From Sclerodactyla briareus (Eukaryota; Echinodermata; Holothuroidea; Dendrochirotida; Sclerodactylidae): 64,000 nucleotides of DNA. The notes under the pieces were generated by a model that saw only the letters and a program-made list of their open reading frames with translations, had not been told where the DNA came from and did not search any database. Shown one piece after another: positions 37,600-50,804 of the stretch. Where the stretch lies: contig JAODTK010001588.1 in the NCBI GenBank assembly GCA_026419785.1, positions 1 to 64,000 of the forward strand, in the 5' to 3' direction. The position numbers and the translations under genes were made by a program. Within the stretch, counting starts at the first letter, position 1. Each line of letters starts with the position of its first letter.

Positions 37600-39105
37600 T
37601 GTAAGTTTCAATTGTCGGGGGCATTTCATGCACTCTCTGCACTACCATAGTAGAATTCACAAATCACACGGGGGTGAAACAGTCGGTCAGAGATATATAA
37701 TGATTGAATATAGAATAACTGACATGATCGTAGTTCACCATATGAAGTGATTCGACTTTGACTAGGTAAATGCTACTGAGTGATTCACCATTGGTACATA
37801 TTCTAAAATATGCAGGGCTGGAAGAGTCCACTTAAGCTCATGAAGCTTCATAAGCTTCATGAATGATGAACCCATGGGTCTTCTCTCGCAGTTCTCCATT
37901 CTTTTCTGATAGGTAAGCTGAAGCTCAGCTCTGATTTTCAATTGGTCCTATTTATCTGGAGCTCAAGCAATGAAACTGCTGCCAAAAAAAAAAAAAAAAA
38001 AAATATTGCAATACAAACTTATTCAGCTTATCTTTGAATAACAGTTTGGTTATCAGAGGTCATTCCAGTCTCCGTGTAATGGTCAGCATACAAATTTGAT
38101 ATACAAAAACACCAAACATTGCGAAATGACGTATTTTAACTGTTGTGCAGCGTCTGTGCGAAATCAGGCTGTTCCATACAAGTTGTGCAAATTGCGCAGA
38201 CACCTGTTCATATGGGACTTGGTAAGAAGATAACACCAACTTTTATTGTGCAGTTGTTTAACTCTGTTGGAACAGCCAACATGCAATACTGTGTTTCCTA
38301 CCTATGTATGATTTACTCTATCCATTAAACAAACAAAAAACTTATTTGCCCTGGAGGGCTTCACGCAGCATCTGCGGTCGTCCGGGGGGAGGACTTGTTT
38401 AAATTCAATAAAGATGCTCTGGTAGATTTCATTCCCCATTTTTAATTTTATGATTTTTTGGACGCATCTATCCTTGGATTATCCTTTCTACAAGCACCAT
38501 GTAACAAGGTCAACGTTCTTGATGAGTCAGTTGCTAGCTGCGTTCCAGCAAGCTTACAGAGTATAGCTTTCTAGTTGAGTTAACCCCCAACCATGTTGTT
38601 ATAAGAAGATCGATATTACAAATTCTCCATACCCTGTATCATGAAGCCAAATTTCTTATTCACAATCTCTATGACATGGTCTAGGGGCCTTTTTTTGTGA
38701 GGGAAGGGAGGAGGAGGTATGGCTGGACCATCTACAACATTACAGCCCTCACCGAAAACGTATAGTGCCTATTTCCAGTGCATTATTGATTCAAAAAATG
38801 ATTAACAGAGAGAGTGTGATCAATCCACAGGGCATTAAGGTCAATGAGTAGAATAGTTTTATAACTTTTGTAATAATAACTTCAAACTGGGCATTGAGTG
38901 AAACCCAATAGAAATGGTCCATTTCGTTAGACACAATTGTAGGAACAACTGGTTATGATTGATTACGCAAAAGACACTATGATTCCTTGAGAGTCAGAGG
39001 AATCTTGCAGTAATGTCAGGGGTGATGCTTAGATCGTCAACCATTGATAACTTGATTCCCACCAAGGAATGAAGTTCATACTCTCATGTAGGTAGGTTCT
39101 CATAT
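37600..39105. other. Unassigned
   Basis: AT-rich, with an A tract at about 37985-38003 and the palindromic 'CATGAAGCTTCATAAGCTTC' near 37839. No gene recognised. Confidence 0.4.
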
Positions 39106-39109
39106 TACA

Positions 39110-40350
39110 GGGGCGGCCGATCTGTGTTCAAATATTGGGGGGGGACACATGAGGTTGGCACCATATACGCGGAGCGCACCATAGGTTGGCGCGTTGCGTC
39201 GGGAATTTTTTCGTTTGACAGAGCACCTATATTGCAGGAAACGGCGCTTCGGCCATATGGCAGTAGTAACATCCCTAAAATTTGCAATCATTCTGGTGTT
39301 TTTTTTTAAGAAAATTTCGAAGAAAGAAAGAAATGATCAAGTCATTCCGTTGTAAAATTGAGGGCCAGCACCATCGGGGACGCAGTGAGTGGTACAAGGA
39401 AAAGTTTTGCGTTTTTTTCCAGACCCCCTGATTGCAGAAAGGCACTTCCCGATCCATATGGCAGTACGCGAAATCCCTAAAATGGCGACTATTTTTCAGC
39501 AATTTAAATCTTAAAAAACCTTCTTGATGGACCTGTTCGAGTGTTTATTCCTTACAATTCGGACCACCATCAGTGGACGCGTAGGTACAGAGACCATTCT
39601 CATTTAAGGACCCCTCTTCCAGATTGCAGGAAACAGCACTCCCTGGGCCGTATGGCAATTAGCAACGTCCCAAAAATTGGCAATAAATTGCAGAAAAATT
39701 ATATTTCAAGAACGTTCTTTCAAAGGAACTCTGGGATGTTGTTTCTTCCTTACAATTCGGGCCACCATCAGTGGACGCTAGGGTAACAGGCATTTTGAGC
39801 CTTACGAACCCCTCAGATTGCCGGAAACGGGACTTACGGGATCTCATACAGTACGCACATCCCTGAAAATTGACAATCTTTCCGAATTTAATAATCTCCA
39901 AGAACGGCTCTTGGATTGCCTGATCTATGTTCATTATTACATTCGCTCCAACCACCAACAGTTGATGCGTAGCTTACAAGACGGTCTTACAGACCCCCCT
40001 CTTCCCCCAAACCCAGATTGCAGAGAGCGGCACTTCGCTATTCTCGGGGCTTATGGCAGTAAGCAGCATCACTGAAATTGACAATAAACTCTGAAAACAT
40101 GATCGATGTTTATTCTTTATTCTTATTCTATACATTCTTCATCGTGCTTCATTTCTACAATTGCCCTATTTTAGAGGTCTTTTCCAATCGAGACCCTTCC
40201 AATTGAGTTGGAGGTTGCCCGCATCTTAAAAATTTGCTTAAACATCACTGTCATGGAAAATGTATGCACTTTTCGGGCATTTGATTAAAGGAATTGAGCC
40301 AGTCAGCAGTAAATTCGGTCATTTTTTCAGTATGGTGTTTCCTTTCAAAA
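39110..40350 (+). repeat. Composite repeat with ~195-bp internal array
   Basis: Five units, near 39230, 39430, 39618, 39812 and 40016, each with 'GATTGCAGGAAACGGCACTT' variants, 'CATATGGCAGTA' and 'CATCCCTAAAATTG'. Then comes a single-copy end, 40190-40350. This is the inverse of 24290-25290. Starts with 'GGGGCGGCCGATCTG' next to 'AAATATTGGGGGGGG'. Confidence 0.75.
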
Positions 40351-40839
40351 TTTTCAGTATCAAAATGTGCATGTCTCAAATTTGTTCCGCCCCACAACGC
40401 GCTTTTATAGTGTCATGCGTCAATCACGTGAACTTCCATAGTGATGTGAATGATCCCCTGCCCTGTTTTTTTTTCGTATGCCATAGCTTCCATTTCTATT
40501 AGAAACAAACGTCCAGGCTGTCAAAGCCATGCAGTCTGCAACAATAGATCCGAAGTAGACTAACTCTAGATATTGCTATGTGGCAGTGTTAAGGAAATGG
40601 CAGTTGTTTTCCACAGTGGGGATGGGTGGCAACATGAACCATGTCCTAAACCAAATCTCCTTTGGCATACCCATATGTTCACCCCAGTTGAAAGATGACC
40701 ACACATGGAGAAAAGTCATATTTGAATTAGAATCTGACTAAGTTATTGAATACATGGCCTACTGTGGTTTAAACATGTAACGGAAAAGATTAAATGCAGC
40801 GTGCGCAGCCGCAATTTTTAGCGCAAACTAGCTAGCTGG

Positions 40840-42330
40840 TTGAGCTATTGGAATCTCATGTCACTTCGCTCTATCTAGTTCTATCTATCTATCCAGTGTT
40901 AACAATTGCCTTTTTGGCTCTCAACCTTAATTCTTCGATGGATGTGACCGAACTTGGCACATTGTTTCATTGACCCATGGGACAATGTTTGACCTGTGAA
41001 GGTCCATGTCAACGGCCAATAAGGGGCAATATAGGCATTCTTTGAAATTTCAAAATGTATCTCCTACAACTTTTGTGTAACAGTGCTGAGTGTTCAGAAT
41101 CATAATGATGGCCGAACAAACCGTAACCTCGGGGTGTTCAGGCATTTTTGGTCCAAGGCCCCACTCGGGCCCAAGGGGCCCCATTTTATGAAAGTTCACA
41201 CATAGTACTTGGAATGCATTCCTCCCACAAAATCCATTTGATGTATCAATAGGTACACATAATGGTCCTTGGGTAGCGGCATTGGGGGTCGTTCAGGAAT
41301 TTGGGGCTCATGGCCCAGTTTGGGCCCTAGGGCCCATTATATGAAATACCGCTAAAAATCTTGTATCTCCTACGAAATTTTTGTTACAGTGCTGATGTTC
41401 AGCCATGATGGTGTCTAAGGCATATCTTTAGGGTGCTCAGGGATTTGAGTTCCGATGCAGGTGGCCCTGGGCCCATATGTGGAACTTGCAAAAGTGCTTC
41501 TTCTTAGAAAAGTTTTTGCCAACGTGTGACATTCGTCATAATATAGTCTGACAGCTGTTACCTTTGGGGGTGTTCAGAAGTTTTCGGGTTCCAAAGGTCC
41601 CACTTGGGCGTGGCCAATTTCATGAAATGAAATCCACCACAATGCGTACTTCAAATGCATCTCCTACCCACAAGCTTCAATTGATTTCTTCAAAGTAATG
41701 TTAAGGAGCTTCGGGTAGAGGGCCATGGGGGTGTTTGGGGAATTGGGTCCAGGGCCTAGTTTGGCCCAGGGCCCAGAATGAAAGACCGCAAAAATCTGTA
41801 GATCATGCAATTTTTGTTGCACAGTGCTGATGTTTGGTCATCATAATGGTGGTTCCAATCGTTGTACCTGCAGGGTGCCAAGGCGGACCCATGTGTGCGC
41901 TGGTGTACATCATGTGGAACTACGCAAATGCTTCTCTTATGAATTTGTGCACATTGCTGACATACTGTTGCAAAACAGATGTCCTTGGTGCGTTTCAGGG
42001 GATTTTTCCCCATGTATTTGGGGGAGGTTCCTTAATGAAAGGTCACGGTCATGGTACTGAAATGCAACTCCTCCAAGTTTCAATTGAATTTTCACTTGTA
42101 AGTATTGGGTGTGGCCAAGTGGTGGGGTTTGGACACTCTGGCCGAGGCCAATGAGGCCCTAGGGCCCATAATTGAAATCATGCAAATGCTTCTACTACAA
42201 GGATTGGTGTTAACGTTTAGTTATAGACGGTCAATAGCAGTACCTCCAGAGTTTTCAGGTATTTTGGACTTGAGGCCCAGTGTGAGACCAAGGGCCCATC
42301 TTGTGCCAATCATGCAAAAGCTTCCATCCT
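40840..42330 (+). repeat. ~145-bp tandem array, copy 2
   Basis: Opens with 'TCTATCTATC' and 'AACAATTGCCTTTTTGGCTC', then about nine units of the same family as 32440-33260 (near 41132, 41294, 41432, 41572, 41733, 41874, 41990, 42122 and 42252). ORFs at 41756-42347 fall in the array. Confidence 0.7.
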
Positions 42331-42339
42331 CCCAATGTA

Positions 42340-44370
42340 GTGCCTAATGTTGATGTGCGATCATAAAGATTGGTAAACCATACTACAGAATTTTCTGGTC
42401 AAAAGTTGGTATCTGTTAAAAGGGAATAATAAACTATCATGTGAAAAAAAAAAAAGCTGCAAAATCTGCAAAATGCTTTTCCCGTACAGATTAGGTTGGG
42501 TTACATGGAATCTGTCGCATTATAAGCATGATGGTAAACTGATGGTTCAGGGTTTTAGGTCAGAAGTTATTAAAGGCTATCTAAAATAGTGCATATTTTT
42601 AAATTACGATAAATTCATGTGAAAGTTTATTGTCTGTCAAGCATTTTCTTATAACTAGAATAGACAAGTTGTGATAAGCGAGACATCGATACCAGGTAAA
42701 TTGAATGTACACTGCAGGTGCCGTCACTGGTACCCATATTTTACTATTAACTAATTGATTTTGTCATTGCATGTCACACTTTCATCCCCCAGTATCAAAT
42801 ATTGACACATTAACTTGTATTCCAGTCCCTTAAATACCCCCATTTAGCCAACATCTTGTTTCCTTTAGTGCAGTGGGTTACCTTTCTCTGGTCATCCATG
42901 CTTATTAACTTCTAGAGCAGAGGAGGGGGGGACCTTATCTTACTCTTTGTAAGTAGCTGCATGTGTATTTTTGGAAAATGGGGAAGTTGGGGGAGGGACA
43001 AAACCCCTTGGATGCTCATAAAACTTATCATTCCACTAGTGAGCCAGTGTAGTTGATTATTAATTGAGTACAGTAAAAGGTATTGTTCATCAACAGGCAT
43101 TGGAATGGGATTTTGAGAGGTTATGTTTTGATAGGTGCATTCGGTCTGTTAGTCTTTGTCAGTAGCAAAATGGACCTACAGGTTCTCGCAGAAGGTGGGC
43201 CATGGGATGGAAAACACTGAGCCTGTGGTGATCTGTACATTCCAAAATGAGGACAATCCCTGACTTCCATACTCCATGCAAGTTAAAGCTGAGTCATAAA
43301 TATTTCTTATTAATTCTATGTGAGGTGCCACCTCCGTTGCCTATTTTTGTTCCAAGCATGACGTGAGACAACATATGTATTAGCGGTAGTCACTATTAGT
43401 CGATGAGGTCATTTTGCCAATTTTTGTGATGCCATTTGCAAAACATGTACAGGAACTACATTGGCAGTCATTCCTACTATTTTTTGGACCGGACTCCAGC
43501 CCTGTGGCTTTGTCAGCGGGCTATTCTCCTCGTATAATGGAAAACCCGTAGGGGATTCATCTAGTGGTCATTCCGATTTTTTGGTTTTTGCATTGAAATC
43601 ATACCAAAACAGTCCACACTGAATGGGACATCTTGGACCATATGAAGGTCATTAAACGAGCACAATAATAGGGCCGTGTGTTGAAAGCCTTTTCTTTCAA
43701 TGGTCATTCTGTGATGGATGATGGCCTGACTGAGTAGTAGTACAATGTTTCATTGACTGCTAAAGACATTTTTTGGCCTATGAAAAGCAAGTCAAGGGTC
43801 ATTACAGAGGCTAATTAAGCCATTGTTGGAAATTGCCTTTTTGGCTGATAAGTGAGCCTTTATGCACATAATTGTACCATTGTGTTGTATATTTGTGCGG
43901 TGTGAGCTTACAGCACCATGGTACTAGTTGGATTTCGGCTTCTCGACATAAAATGTAAGCAATTTAATAAGAATTATGAGCTTAGACCCTTGTGTTATGG
44001 CAGTACTGTTTATATGATTATGATTTTTTTCACTAGTCCGCAAATATTGGGGGGCATTTGATTATGATGTCCCCCCCCCAAAATATTGGTGATCGCCCGC
44101 CATTGCTCTATATGATTATTATTTTTGGGGAGAATCAATGAAGGTCGTCCGGAGTCAACCAAACTCAAAGTCTGAAAGACCCCACTCGAATGACTCATTG
44201 GTGTGTTGATCTCCAAATGAATACTTGGACCATTGTTTTGGGGTCAGGGCGAGGACATCTGAGGTCACTTAACAGGACAGTCAAGGAATCACTAAGCTTT
44301 GGCTGTATGGTTTTGAATCATAACGACTATATATATACCAACATGCAGGCATCCTTCTAAAGGTGTAGTG
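42340..44370. other. Unassigned, with repeat fragments
   Basis: 44040-44100 carries 'AAATATTGGGGGG' facing 'CCCCCCCCAAAATATT', an inverted pair. 44220-44300 is an AGGTCA-family relic. No gene recognised. Confidence 0.4.
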
Positions 44371-44489
44371 ACAAAATGCTAGTGCACTTTAGCCAGTGCA
44401 TGAGTGTACAACAAGTGTTGCCATAAAACACCAATGTCTTTGATATGACCCAAGTCATGCCAAATTGTGCTGCACAAAAAACCTTGTAA

Positions 44490-44614
44490 AAGGTGTAGTC
44501 TTGTATCGATTACTATGGACTTCCTATCAGTCTTAGGATTCCTTGTCAGTAGTAATGCCTTTCCTATGCTTGCATTCACGATGGCTACACTGATTGATTC
44601 TAGCAGGTGTTTGT
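44490..44614 (-). CDS. Possible exon, unknown product
   Basis: On the minus strand, 'CACTCCTAACACAG' looks like an acceptor. It is followed by an open frame including 'SVAIVNASIGKALLLTRNPK'. The donor is weak (AAG/GTTTTT). No family recognised. Confidence 0.15.
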
Positions 44615-45384
44615 CTGTGTTAGGAGTGTGACAATGACGTACGTCGCACACAGATGTTAGGACTGCCCATACAACAATGATGGTTCCCAGTAGGTCACAC
44701 CCACCAGTAAAGAGTGGTGCAGATTTTAAATGTAGTCATCCAGCTGGTCAGATTCTCCAATATTTTGCATATGGAAGTGTCAGAAGGCAGCCATATCCTG
44801 GCATGGGGCAACTAAACCCTGCTGGTGCTTAACAGTGATTGACACAGTGTTTCCATTCGTCTGGAAATTGCCCCGAATTCTTGGAATCTCAGGGAGGGAA
44901 TTTCGAAGAATTTATGACAATTTTTGTTAGGAGAAGGACCACATTAGGATTCAGATAGTCAGCAAGTAAATGTTAAATTTAGTAATCCCTATTATTAATA
45001 GGTGAGGATCTCAGGAAATTTGGGTGCCATCTCCAGAAGGAATTTGAAATGTGGAAGACTGGGTCAATAGTTTTGGTAATGCCGCTTTTGAACATTGCAA
45101 TAGCAAAGAAGAAAGAATATTTGATGTTTAAAAATGACAACTTTGAATGATAAGATAAATAAAAATTTGTGGTTTAGAGACAGATCGGCCTAATATAATT
45201 GACTTTACCAGAAATAACAGATCGAAAGCCTAAATACGAGGAGGGTCGTCTGTTGTGAATATAGTTATAATCCTGTTTTATAGCAGTTCCAATAGGCAAC
45301 AGTGCATCACGGTTTGTTCTTAGCAATTTGAATGGTTTCCTTGGTTTTGGCAGTAATTGTTGAGAGCTGTGAAAATTGTCTTAA

Positions 45385-45538
45385 TTACACCATCTGAACC
45401 AGTGATGATTTTATCCAGTAATAGGTAAATTGGTGGACGGCAGCCGCCGAGTCCAAGCCTAGAGGAACTGTCTTTTGAATGGTAATTGCCACGCTAGTGT
45501 GGTAGCTTACAATTCTAATGAAGTGATTTTCTACTACG
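45385..45538 (-). CDS. Possible terminal exon, unknown product
   Basis: The minus strand shows a strong pyrimidine tract ending TGCTTGCATAG, then an open frame of about 50 codons including 'FIRIVSYHTSVAITIQKTVP' and 'FTYYWIKSSLVQMV', ended by TAA. Composition is protein-like. A 'V-S-Y...V-x-I-x-I' pattern also occurs in the candidate exon at 47197-47434. A link to the C-terminal part of wax-ester synthase/DGAT-like acyltransferases came to mind but I cannot support it. Confidence 0.25.
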
Positions 45539-46429
45539 CTATGCAAGCAGGGGGGGGGGGAAACAGCCATATGCTTATATTCCGCCCGAAGCCATTGTCT
45601 ATGTCATAGGAATGGTGTAGTAGTGACCCCTGTATGGAAGAATTTAGTATAGTCCTATGTAGGGTCAGCATCTATTCGATTGTGAAAGGGGAGAGCCGCA
45701 TTGTCTTATTGAAGGTTCATTTTGCTCGTATTTCATGTCTCCTTTCAGCCGTGAAGTCTGACCCATACTCTAGTTAACTATTGTATTGACTGATAGGAGA
45801 ACTACAATTGAAAAATTAAAAATCCTGTTGAAAACAATTACAGTATTTTAGGTCAAAATTGTGATTTCAGGGGACTAGGTCCCTGTGGCTAAACATAACA
45901 TTTCGGTGGCCGGCCGGCTTGCAAAAAAAAATTCTTGCTGATCACCTGTATTCGCCTGCTGGTGAGTTCTGTGTGATATTCTTGACAATATTGTACTTAA
46001 ACTGAAATTTGCTATGGACTGTGTCAATCTTGCAACAGTGAAATCCTGGGCATTTGATGTGTCTTTAGTACTCTGTGATAATGTGGTGGTGAGTATGTGT
46101 TAGGGACTATATGTCTGCTCACCATTGCATGGCCGATTTACCTGATGGACTTCCATATCTAGATGCATGTCATAAATGTTTGTTGCCTTGAAATCTTGCA
46201 GAGGCTGACACAACGAAGGACCGACAATTTAGGAAACATGTTCTTACATAGGCCTGACCGAACATTGTGCAAACATCTTGGCTGGGGTCACTGACTGTAT
46301 AACTTTGCATATGTTTGTGTTGTTTTAACCATAGTCCTACCACTGTTTTTGATTCCTTGGACTATAGTCAGGGAATCTATGCAGCAGTCATGGAACAGTG
46401 TGTGTGTATGTATTTGTGTATGTGTAAGT

Positions 46430-46810
46430 CCATAATGCCTGGTCAATCAAGCTGAAATTTGGTACATGTAGCTTGCTTATGGGAATACAAGCACACAGTT
46501 AATTGTTTTTGGTGCAGATAAGGGGTCATTTTTTGTTTGGGAAAATGGGAACTTGGGAAAAAATGATTCTTGGGAAGCATAACCCAACCTGCCCCGCCGG
46601 ATGGATGAAGGCTCATACTGGTGTGTGGGTTCCCCATAATGATCCCTATTGTTTTGGGGGCAGTCAAAGGTCACTGAGGTCATTAGATGCCAAACTCTAC
46701 CAATCTGTGAAAAAGAACAGTCCTACTGTTTGTGCCCAATCCAGCTGGAATTTGGTGGTTTATCTGGGGATTACCAGCCCCCTTATTGCTTTTGGGGTCA
46801 TTCTGGGGTA
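46430..46810 (+). repeat. AGGTCA-family repeat unit
   Basis: One clear unit: 'GGATGGATGAAGGCTCATAC', 'GTGTGGGTTCCCCATAATGA', 'GTCAAAGGTCACTGAGGTCA', plus the preceding 'GCTTATGGGAATACAAGCA' part. Both-strand ORFs here belong to the repeat. Confidence 0.65.
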
Positions 46811-47128
46811 ATATGTAAAGTTGTGAAAATTTTCTATTTTTGGATATATTATGGTATATTCTTATTCCCAGTACTGCCTAGAGATTGTTACTTGTGAATA
46901 TATTTGGGATGGAGAAATAGAGTAGTGGTTCCGTAAGACCCCCCCGAAATCCTAAGTCGCTTGGGCCTCATAAACTGAAATAGGATTTTGTCGTCATTTG
47001 ACTGACCTTAGCCATACCGTCCACTTTACAATACTCCAGTCTTGAAATCTTATATATATATACTTCATATGGAATTGGCACTCTGACAGGGGTCGGTTTT
47101 CCTACGCTGGTTGCGATTTTTTTTTGGA

Positions 47129-47186
47129 GGAGGGAGGGGGGGGGGGGGGTTTGGTGGGGGGGGGGGGGTTTTTGGTGTGGGGGGGT
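47129..47186. repeat. G-rich tract
   Basis: Runs of G up to about ten separated by T/A, next to the candidate minus-strand exon. It makes the Pro-rich tail of the minus ORF artefactual. Confidence 0.8.
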
Positions 47187-47196
47187 GAGGCACTCC

Positions 47197-47434
47197 CTGA
47201 TTCGGAATTGTTCCTGCTGAGGATTAGCTGAGGGCCCCAGTGCGACCCAATGATGCTGGACTTGAGGTTTACATGAGGACATTGATAGACCATCAATCTC
47301 GATGGAAACATGCTGGTCATCTAAGTAACTGAGAATGCTGAAGGTAAATCCCATTGGGGTATACGATTCAGGGATCTGAAGGTTATTCACCATGCAGAGC
47401 ATCTAGCTTGGATTGTCGCTTAGTAGATGAGGAC
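47197..47434 (-). CDS. Possible internal exon, unknown product
   Basis: On the minus strand, 'CCATTTCTACTCTAG' is a good acceptor. The open frame then includes 'GFTFSILSYLDDQHVSIEID' and 'QHHWVALG', with ordinary residue composition. The first ~50 bases read in another frame, so one base gap is needed. The end 'ATCAG/GGAGTG' would be a normal donor if one T were missing. No family assigned. It may share a gene with 45385-45538, since both are on the minus strand. Confidence 0.28.
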
Positions 47435-47675
47435 CTAGAGTAGAAATGGTCAGTTTTTTAAATGACTTATCCTCATGGTAGGCAAATTTGGTGCATTTGG
47501 GTGTAAGGCTATTTCCGGGAAGGTACATTTGTCGGAGGATTCGTCAGGCTAGACATGATGTGAGATCCATTCTCTGGAAGAATTGCAACGCTATGCCCTG
47601 TGAGGGACGCCTTAGGAACTGAGACGAGGCCAGTTTATCTGTGATTGGTGACAACAGACAGTTCCGAGTATCAAT

Positions 47676-49374
47676 GGTGATGTGAGGGTCGCAGAGGGCT
47701 TTGTACCCTGATATTTGATGTGACTGTCTTGCAGGCTGGTTTACCTTTCATGTTTGAGTGAGGGTCTGCAGGGCTGGGGACCTTGATGTTTGATGTGGAG
47801 GGTCTGCAGGGCTGAGTACCTTGATGTTTGATGTGACTGTCTGCAGGGCTGATTACCTTGAAGTTTGATGTGAGGGTCTATAGGGATGGGTACCTCAATG
47901 TTTGATGTGAGGTCTACAGGGCTGGGTACCTTATGTTTGTGTGAGGGTCGCAGGGCTGAGTACCTTGATGTTTGATGTGAGGGTCTGCAGGGGTGGTACC
48001 TGGACATTTGTTATAACTGTCTGCAGGGCTTGGTACCTTGATGTTTGATTGAGGGTCTGCAGGGCTGGGTCACCTGAGGTTTGAGTGAGGGTATGCAGGG
48101 CCTGGGTACCCCTGAAAATTGTTGAGTGAGGGTCCTGCAGGGCTGGGTTCCTTGATGTTTGAGTGTGAGGGTCTGCCGGGCTGGTACCTGATGTTTGATG
48201 TGATGGTCTTCAGGGGGTACCTTGAGGTTGATGTGAGGGTCGCAGGGCTGGGTCCTTGATTTTTGATGTGAGGTCGGCAGGGCTGGGTCCTTTGGTGTGG
48301 GTGTGTTTGAGTGAGTGGTCCTGCAGGGCTGGGTACCTTTCGATGTTTGATGTGAGGGTCTGCAGGGCTGGGAACCTTGATGGTTGATTCAGGTCTGCAT
48401 GGCTGGGTACCGTGATGTTTGATGTGGGGTCTGCGGGCTGGGTACCTTGATGTTTGAATGTGAGGGGTCTGCGGGCTGGGTACCTATGTTTGAATGTGAG
48501 GGTCTGCAGGGCTGGGTACCTTGAAGTTTGATGTGAGGGTCTGCATGGCTGGGTACCTTGATGTTTGATGTGAGGGTCTGCAGGCTGGGTACCTTGTGTT
48601 TGATGTGAGGGTCGGCAGGGCTGGGTACCTTTATGGTTTTGATGTGGAGGGTGTGCGGGCTGGTACCTTGAGTTTGATGTAGTGTCTGCAGTGCTGGGTA
48701 CCTTGAGGTTTGATGGAGGGTCTGCCTGGGCTGGGTAACCTTGTGTTTGATGTGAGGGGTCTGCTGTGTGGTACCTTGATGTTTGTCTGAGGGTCCTGCA
48801 GGGCTGGGTCCTGATGTTTATGTGAGGGTCTGCAGGGGTGGGTACCTGGCGTTTGATGTGACTGTCTGCAGGGCTGGTACCTTGATGGTTTAATGTGAGG
48901 GTCTGCAGGGCTGTGTACCTGATGTTTTATGTGGGTCTGCAGGCTGATTACCCCCTGATGTTTGAATGTGCGGGTCTGCCAGGGCTGGGTACCTTTATGT
49001 TGATGTGAGGTCTGCCGGCGGGGTACCTTGATGTTTTGAGGGAGGGTCGAGGGCTGGGTCCCCTTGATGTTTGATGTGACTGTCTGCAGGGCTGGGTACC
49101 TTGATGTTTTATGTGGGGGTCTGCAGGGCTGGGTACCTTGATGTTTTTGATGTGAGGGTTTGCAAGGGCTGGTACCTTGATGTTTGATGTGGGGGTCTGC
49201 AGGGCGGGGGTACCCTGCTGTTCGATGTGAGGTCTGCAGGGCTTGGGTACTTGATGTTTGATTGAGGGTCTGCAAGGCTGAGTACCTTGATGTTTGATTG
49301 TGAGGGTCTGCAGGGCTGGTAACGCTGAAATGTCTGATCATGAGCGTCTGCCAAGGGGGGGGTGGGTACCTTTT
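47676..49374. repeat. 37-bp minisatellite, ~45 copies
   Basis: Unit 'ATGTGAGGGTCTGCAGGGCT' followed by 'GGGTACCTTGATGTTTG', with exact 37-base spacing at, for example, 49084 to 49121. 37 is not a multiple of three. The 236-codon minus ORF (48631-49341) exists because the repeat lacks stops in its minus frames, and is not supported as a gene. Confidence 0.92.
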
Positions 49375-50800
49375 AGTCCCTGGTTTAAGACATTATTAAT
49401 TTATCCTCACGTCGTTTGAGTGAATGTTCCTTATCTGGCTGCATAAAAAAATGCACTTTGACTTGCCACCACAGCTCTGTGAATATGAGCGTCTTGTCCA
49501 ATTTGTTTGGGGGTGTGGTACCTCTATCTGTTCCATTATTGGCTCCTCCAAATATTGTCAACTTGTCTTATACAGAATGCCTGCTGGGGGCCCAGATCAA
49601 TCTGGAGAAGACGTTTATTACGGTTTTGTGAAACACGCGGTTACTGCGGGCACACTCAGAAATGTGAAAAGGCTTACACACAAGAAAGGAAGCGCGTATC
49701 GGGCCAGGGTTTGTCAACACAAGACTAGGAACCATGATGTTTTGAAGAGATTGTCAATTTGTCCCTCCAGCCCTCTATGAGTGGTTGGTTTTGCATTCTC
49801 AGTGGCTTTAATACATGGACGACCTGATATATTGTAATATTTGGTATTGGCTGTTGAAGAAACAAACCAAAATTAATTAGATAAAAATGAGGTGGGGAGA
49901 ATCCAATGGTATTTTGGGGGGGGAGTATAAAGAGGCTATTTCTGGAGATGCCCTGGTGGATCAAGCAATTGAGTTATTGAATCGAGTACACAGTTTTGGT
50001 ACACATCTTGATCATTCCGTTCTGATTTTTCAATGCTTTAAATATACTGAAACAAATATACTGAAACCGAAGTATACAAATTCCGAATTTTGTTTTTTCT
50101 AAGATGGCAATTGCGGTTTTTGTTTTTGGATCAAGACCTTGAACAGTGACAACCGAGTGACAACAATTTGGTAAAAATTATTTGTCCTATTAAATAATAG
50201 TTAGTCTGTACAACTCATTGTAGGGCAGGAGTCAAGTTGAACATATCTCTGTCTTCTTTTGCTACAGAATTAATAATAATTCATGCGAATTGGGGACATG
50301 TTTGCACAGCTATTAGAGTCTCTCCTTATCTCTTTGGATAAATCTATTAAGTTTTAATGAGGAACATTCTGTCAAGTTATACGTTTGTAAATTAAAAATG
50401 CAGTTGTTATCGCTATGTTTTAGCCCTTACCAACTTATGCAATGACAATGTTGACCCCACATAATAGGAATTGATTTGACGGAGAATAACAATTATATCA
50501 TCTGACTTTCTAGGTGATAGTACAAAGAAGAAATCTAAGACCTGAGAAACCAGAAATTGTGTGTGTGTGAGTGGGTGTCTGTGTCTCCACATTGTCTACA
50601 GATTCCACCTACAATTTGTTTGTTACATGAACTTTCTATTATAGGAGAGGATACAGTATTACCCCCTGCCCACCCCTCTGGCATTACAAGGGAGAATTTG
50701 CATTAGTCGATCGGCTTGTTTAGCAACTCTCCGATCGGCTGAAATTTGGTTTGCTGCTTTGGCTTACGGAGGTACTAATCATATTTCATTCATTTGGTCC
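49375..50800. other. Unassigned
   Basis: A 118-codon plus ORF (49424-49780) with 'SGEDVYYGFVKHAVTAGTLR' shows no known domain or clear splice sites. The rest is AT-rich with nothing recognised. Confidence 0.35.
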
Positions 50801-50804
50801 TAGG

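Noticed and set aside
48631..49341. 236-codon minus ORF with repeated 'HIKHQGTQPCRPS'-like text
   Set aside because: Product of the 37-bp minisatellite, whose length is not a multiple of three and whose minus frames all lack stops.
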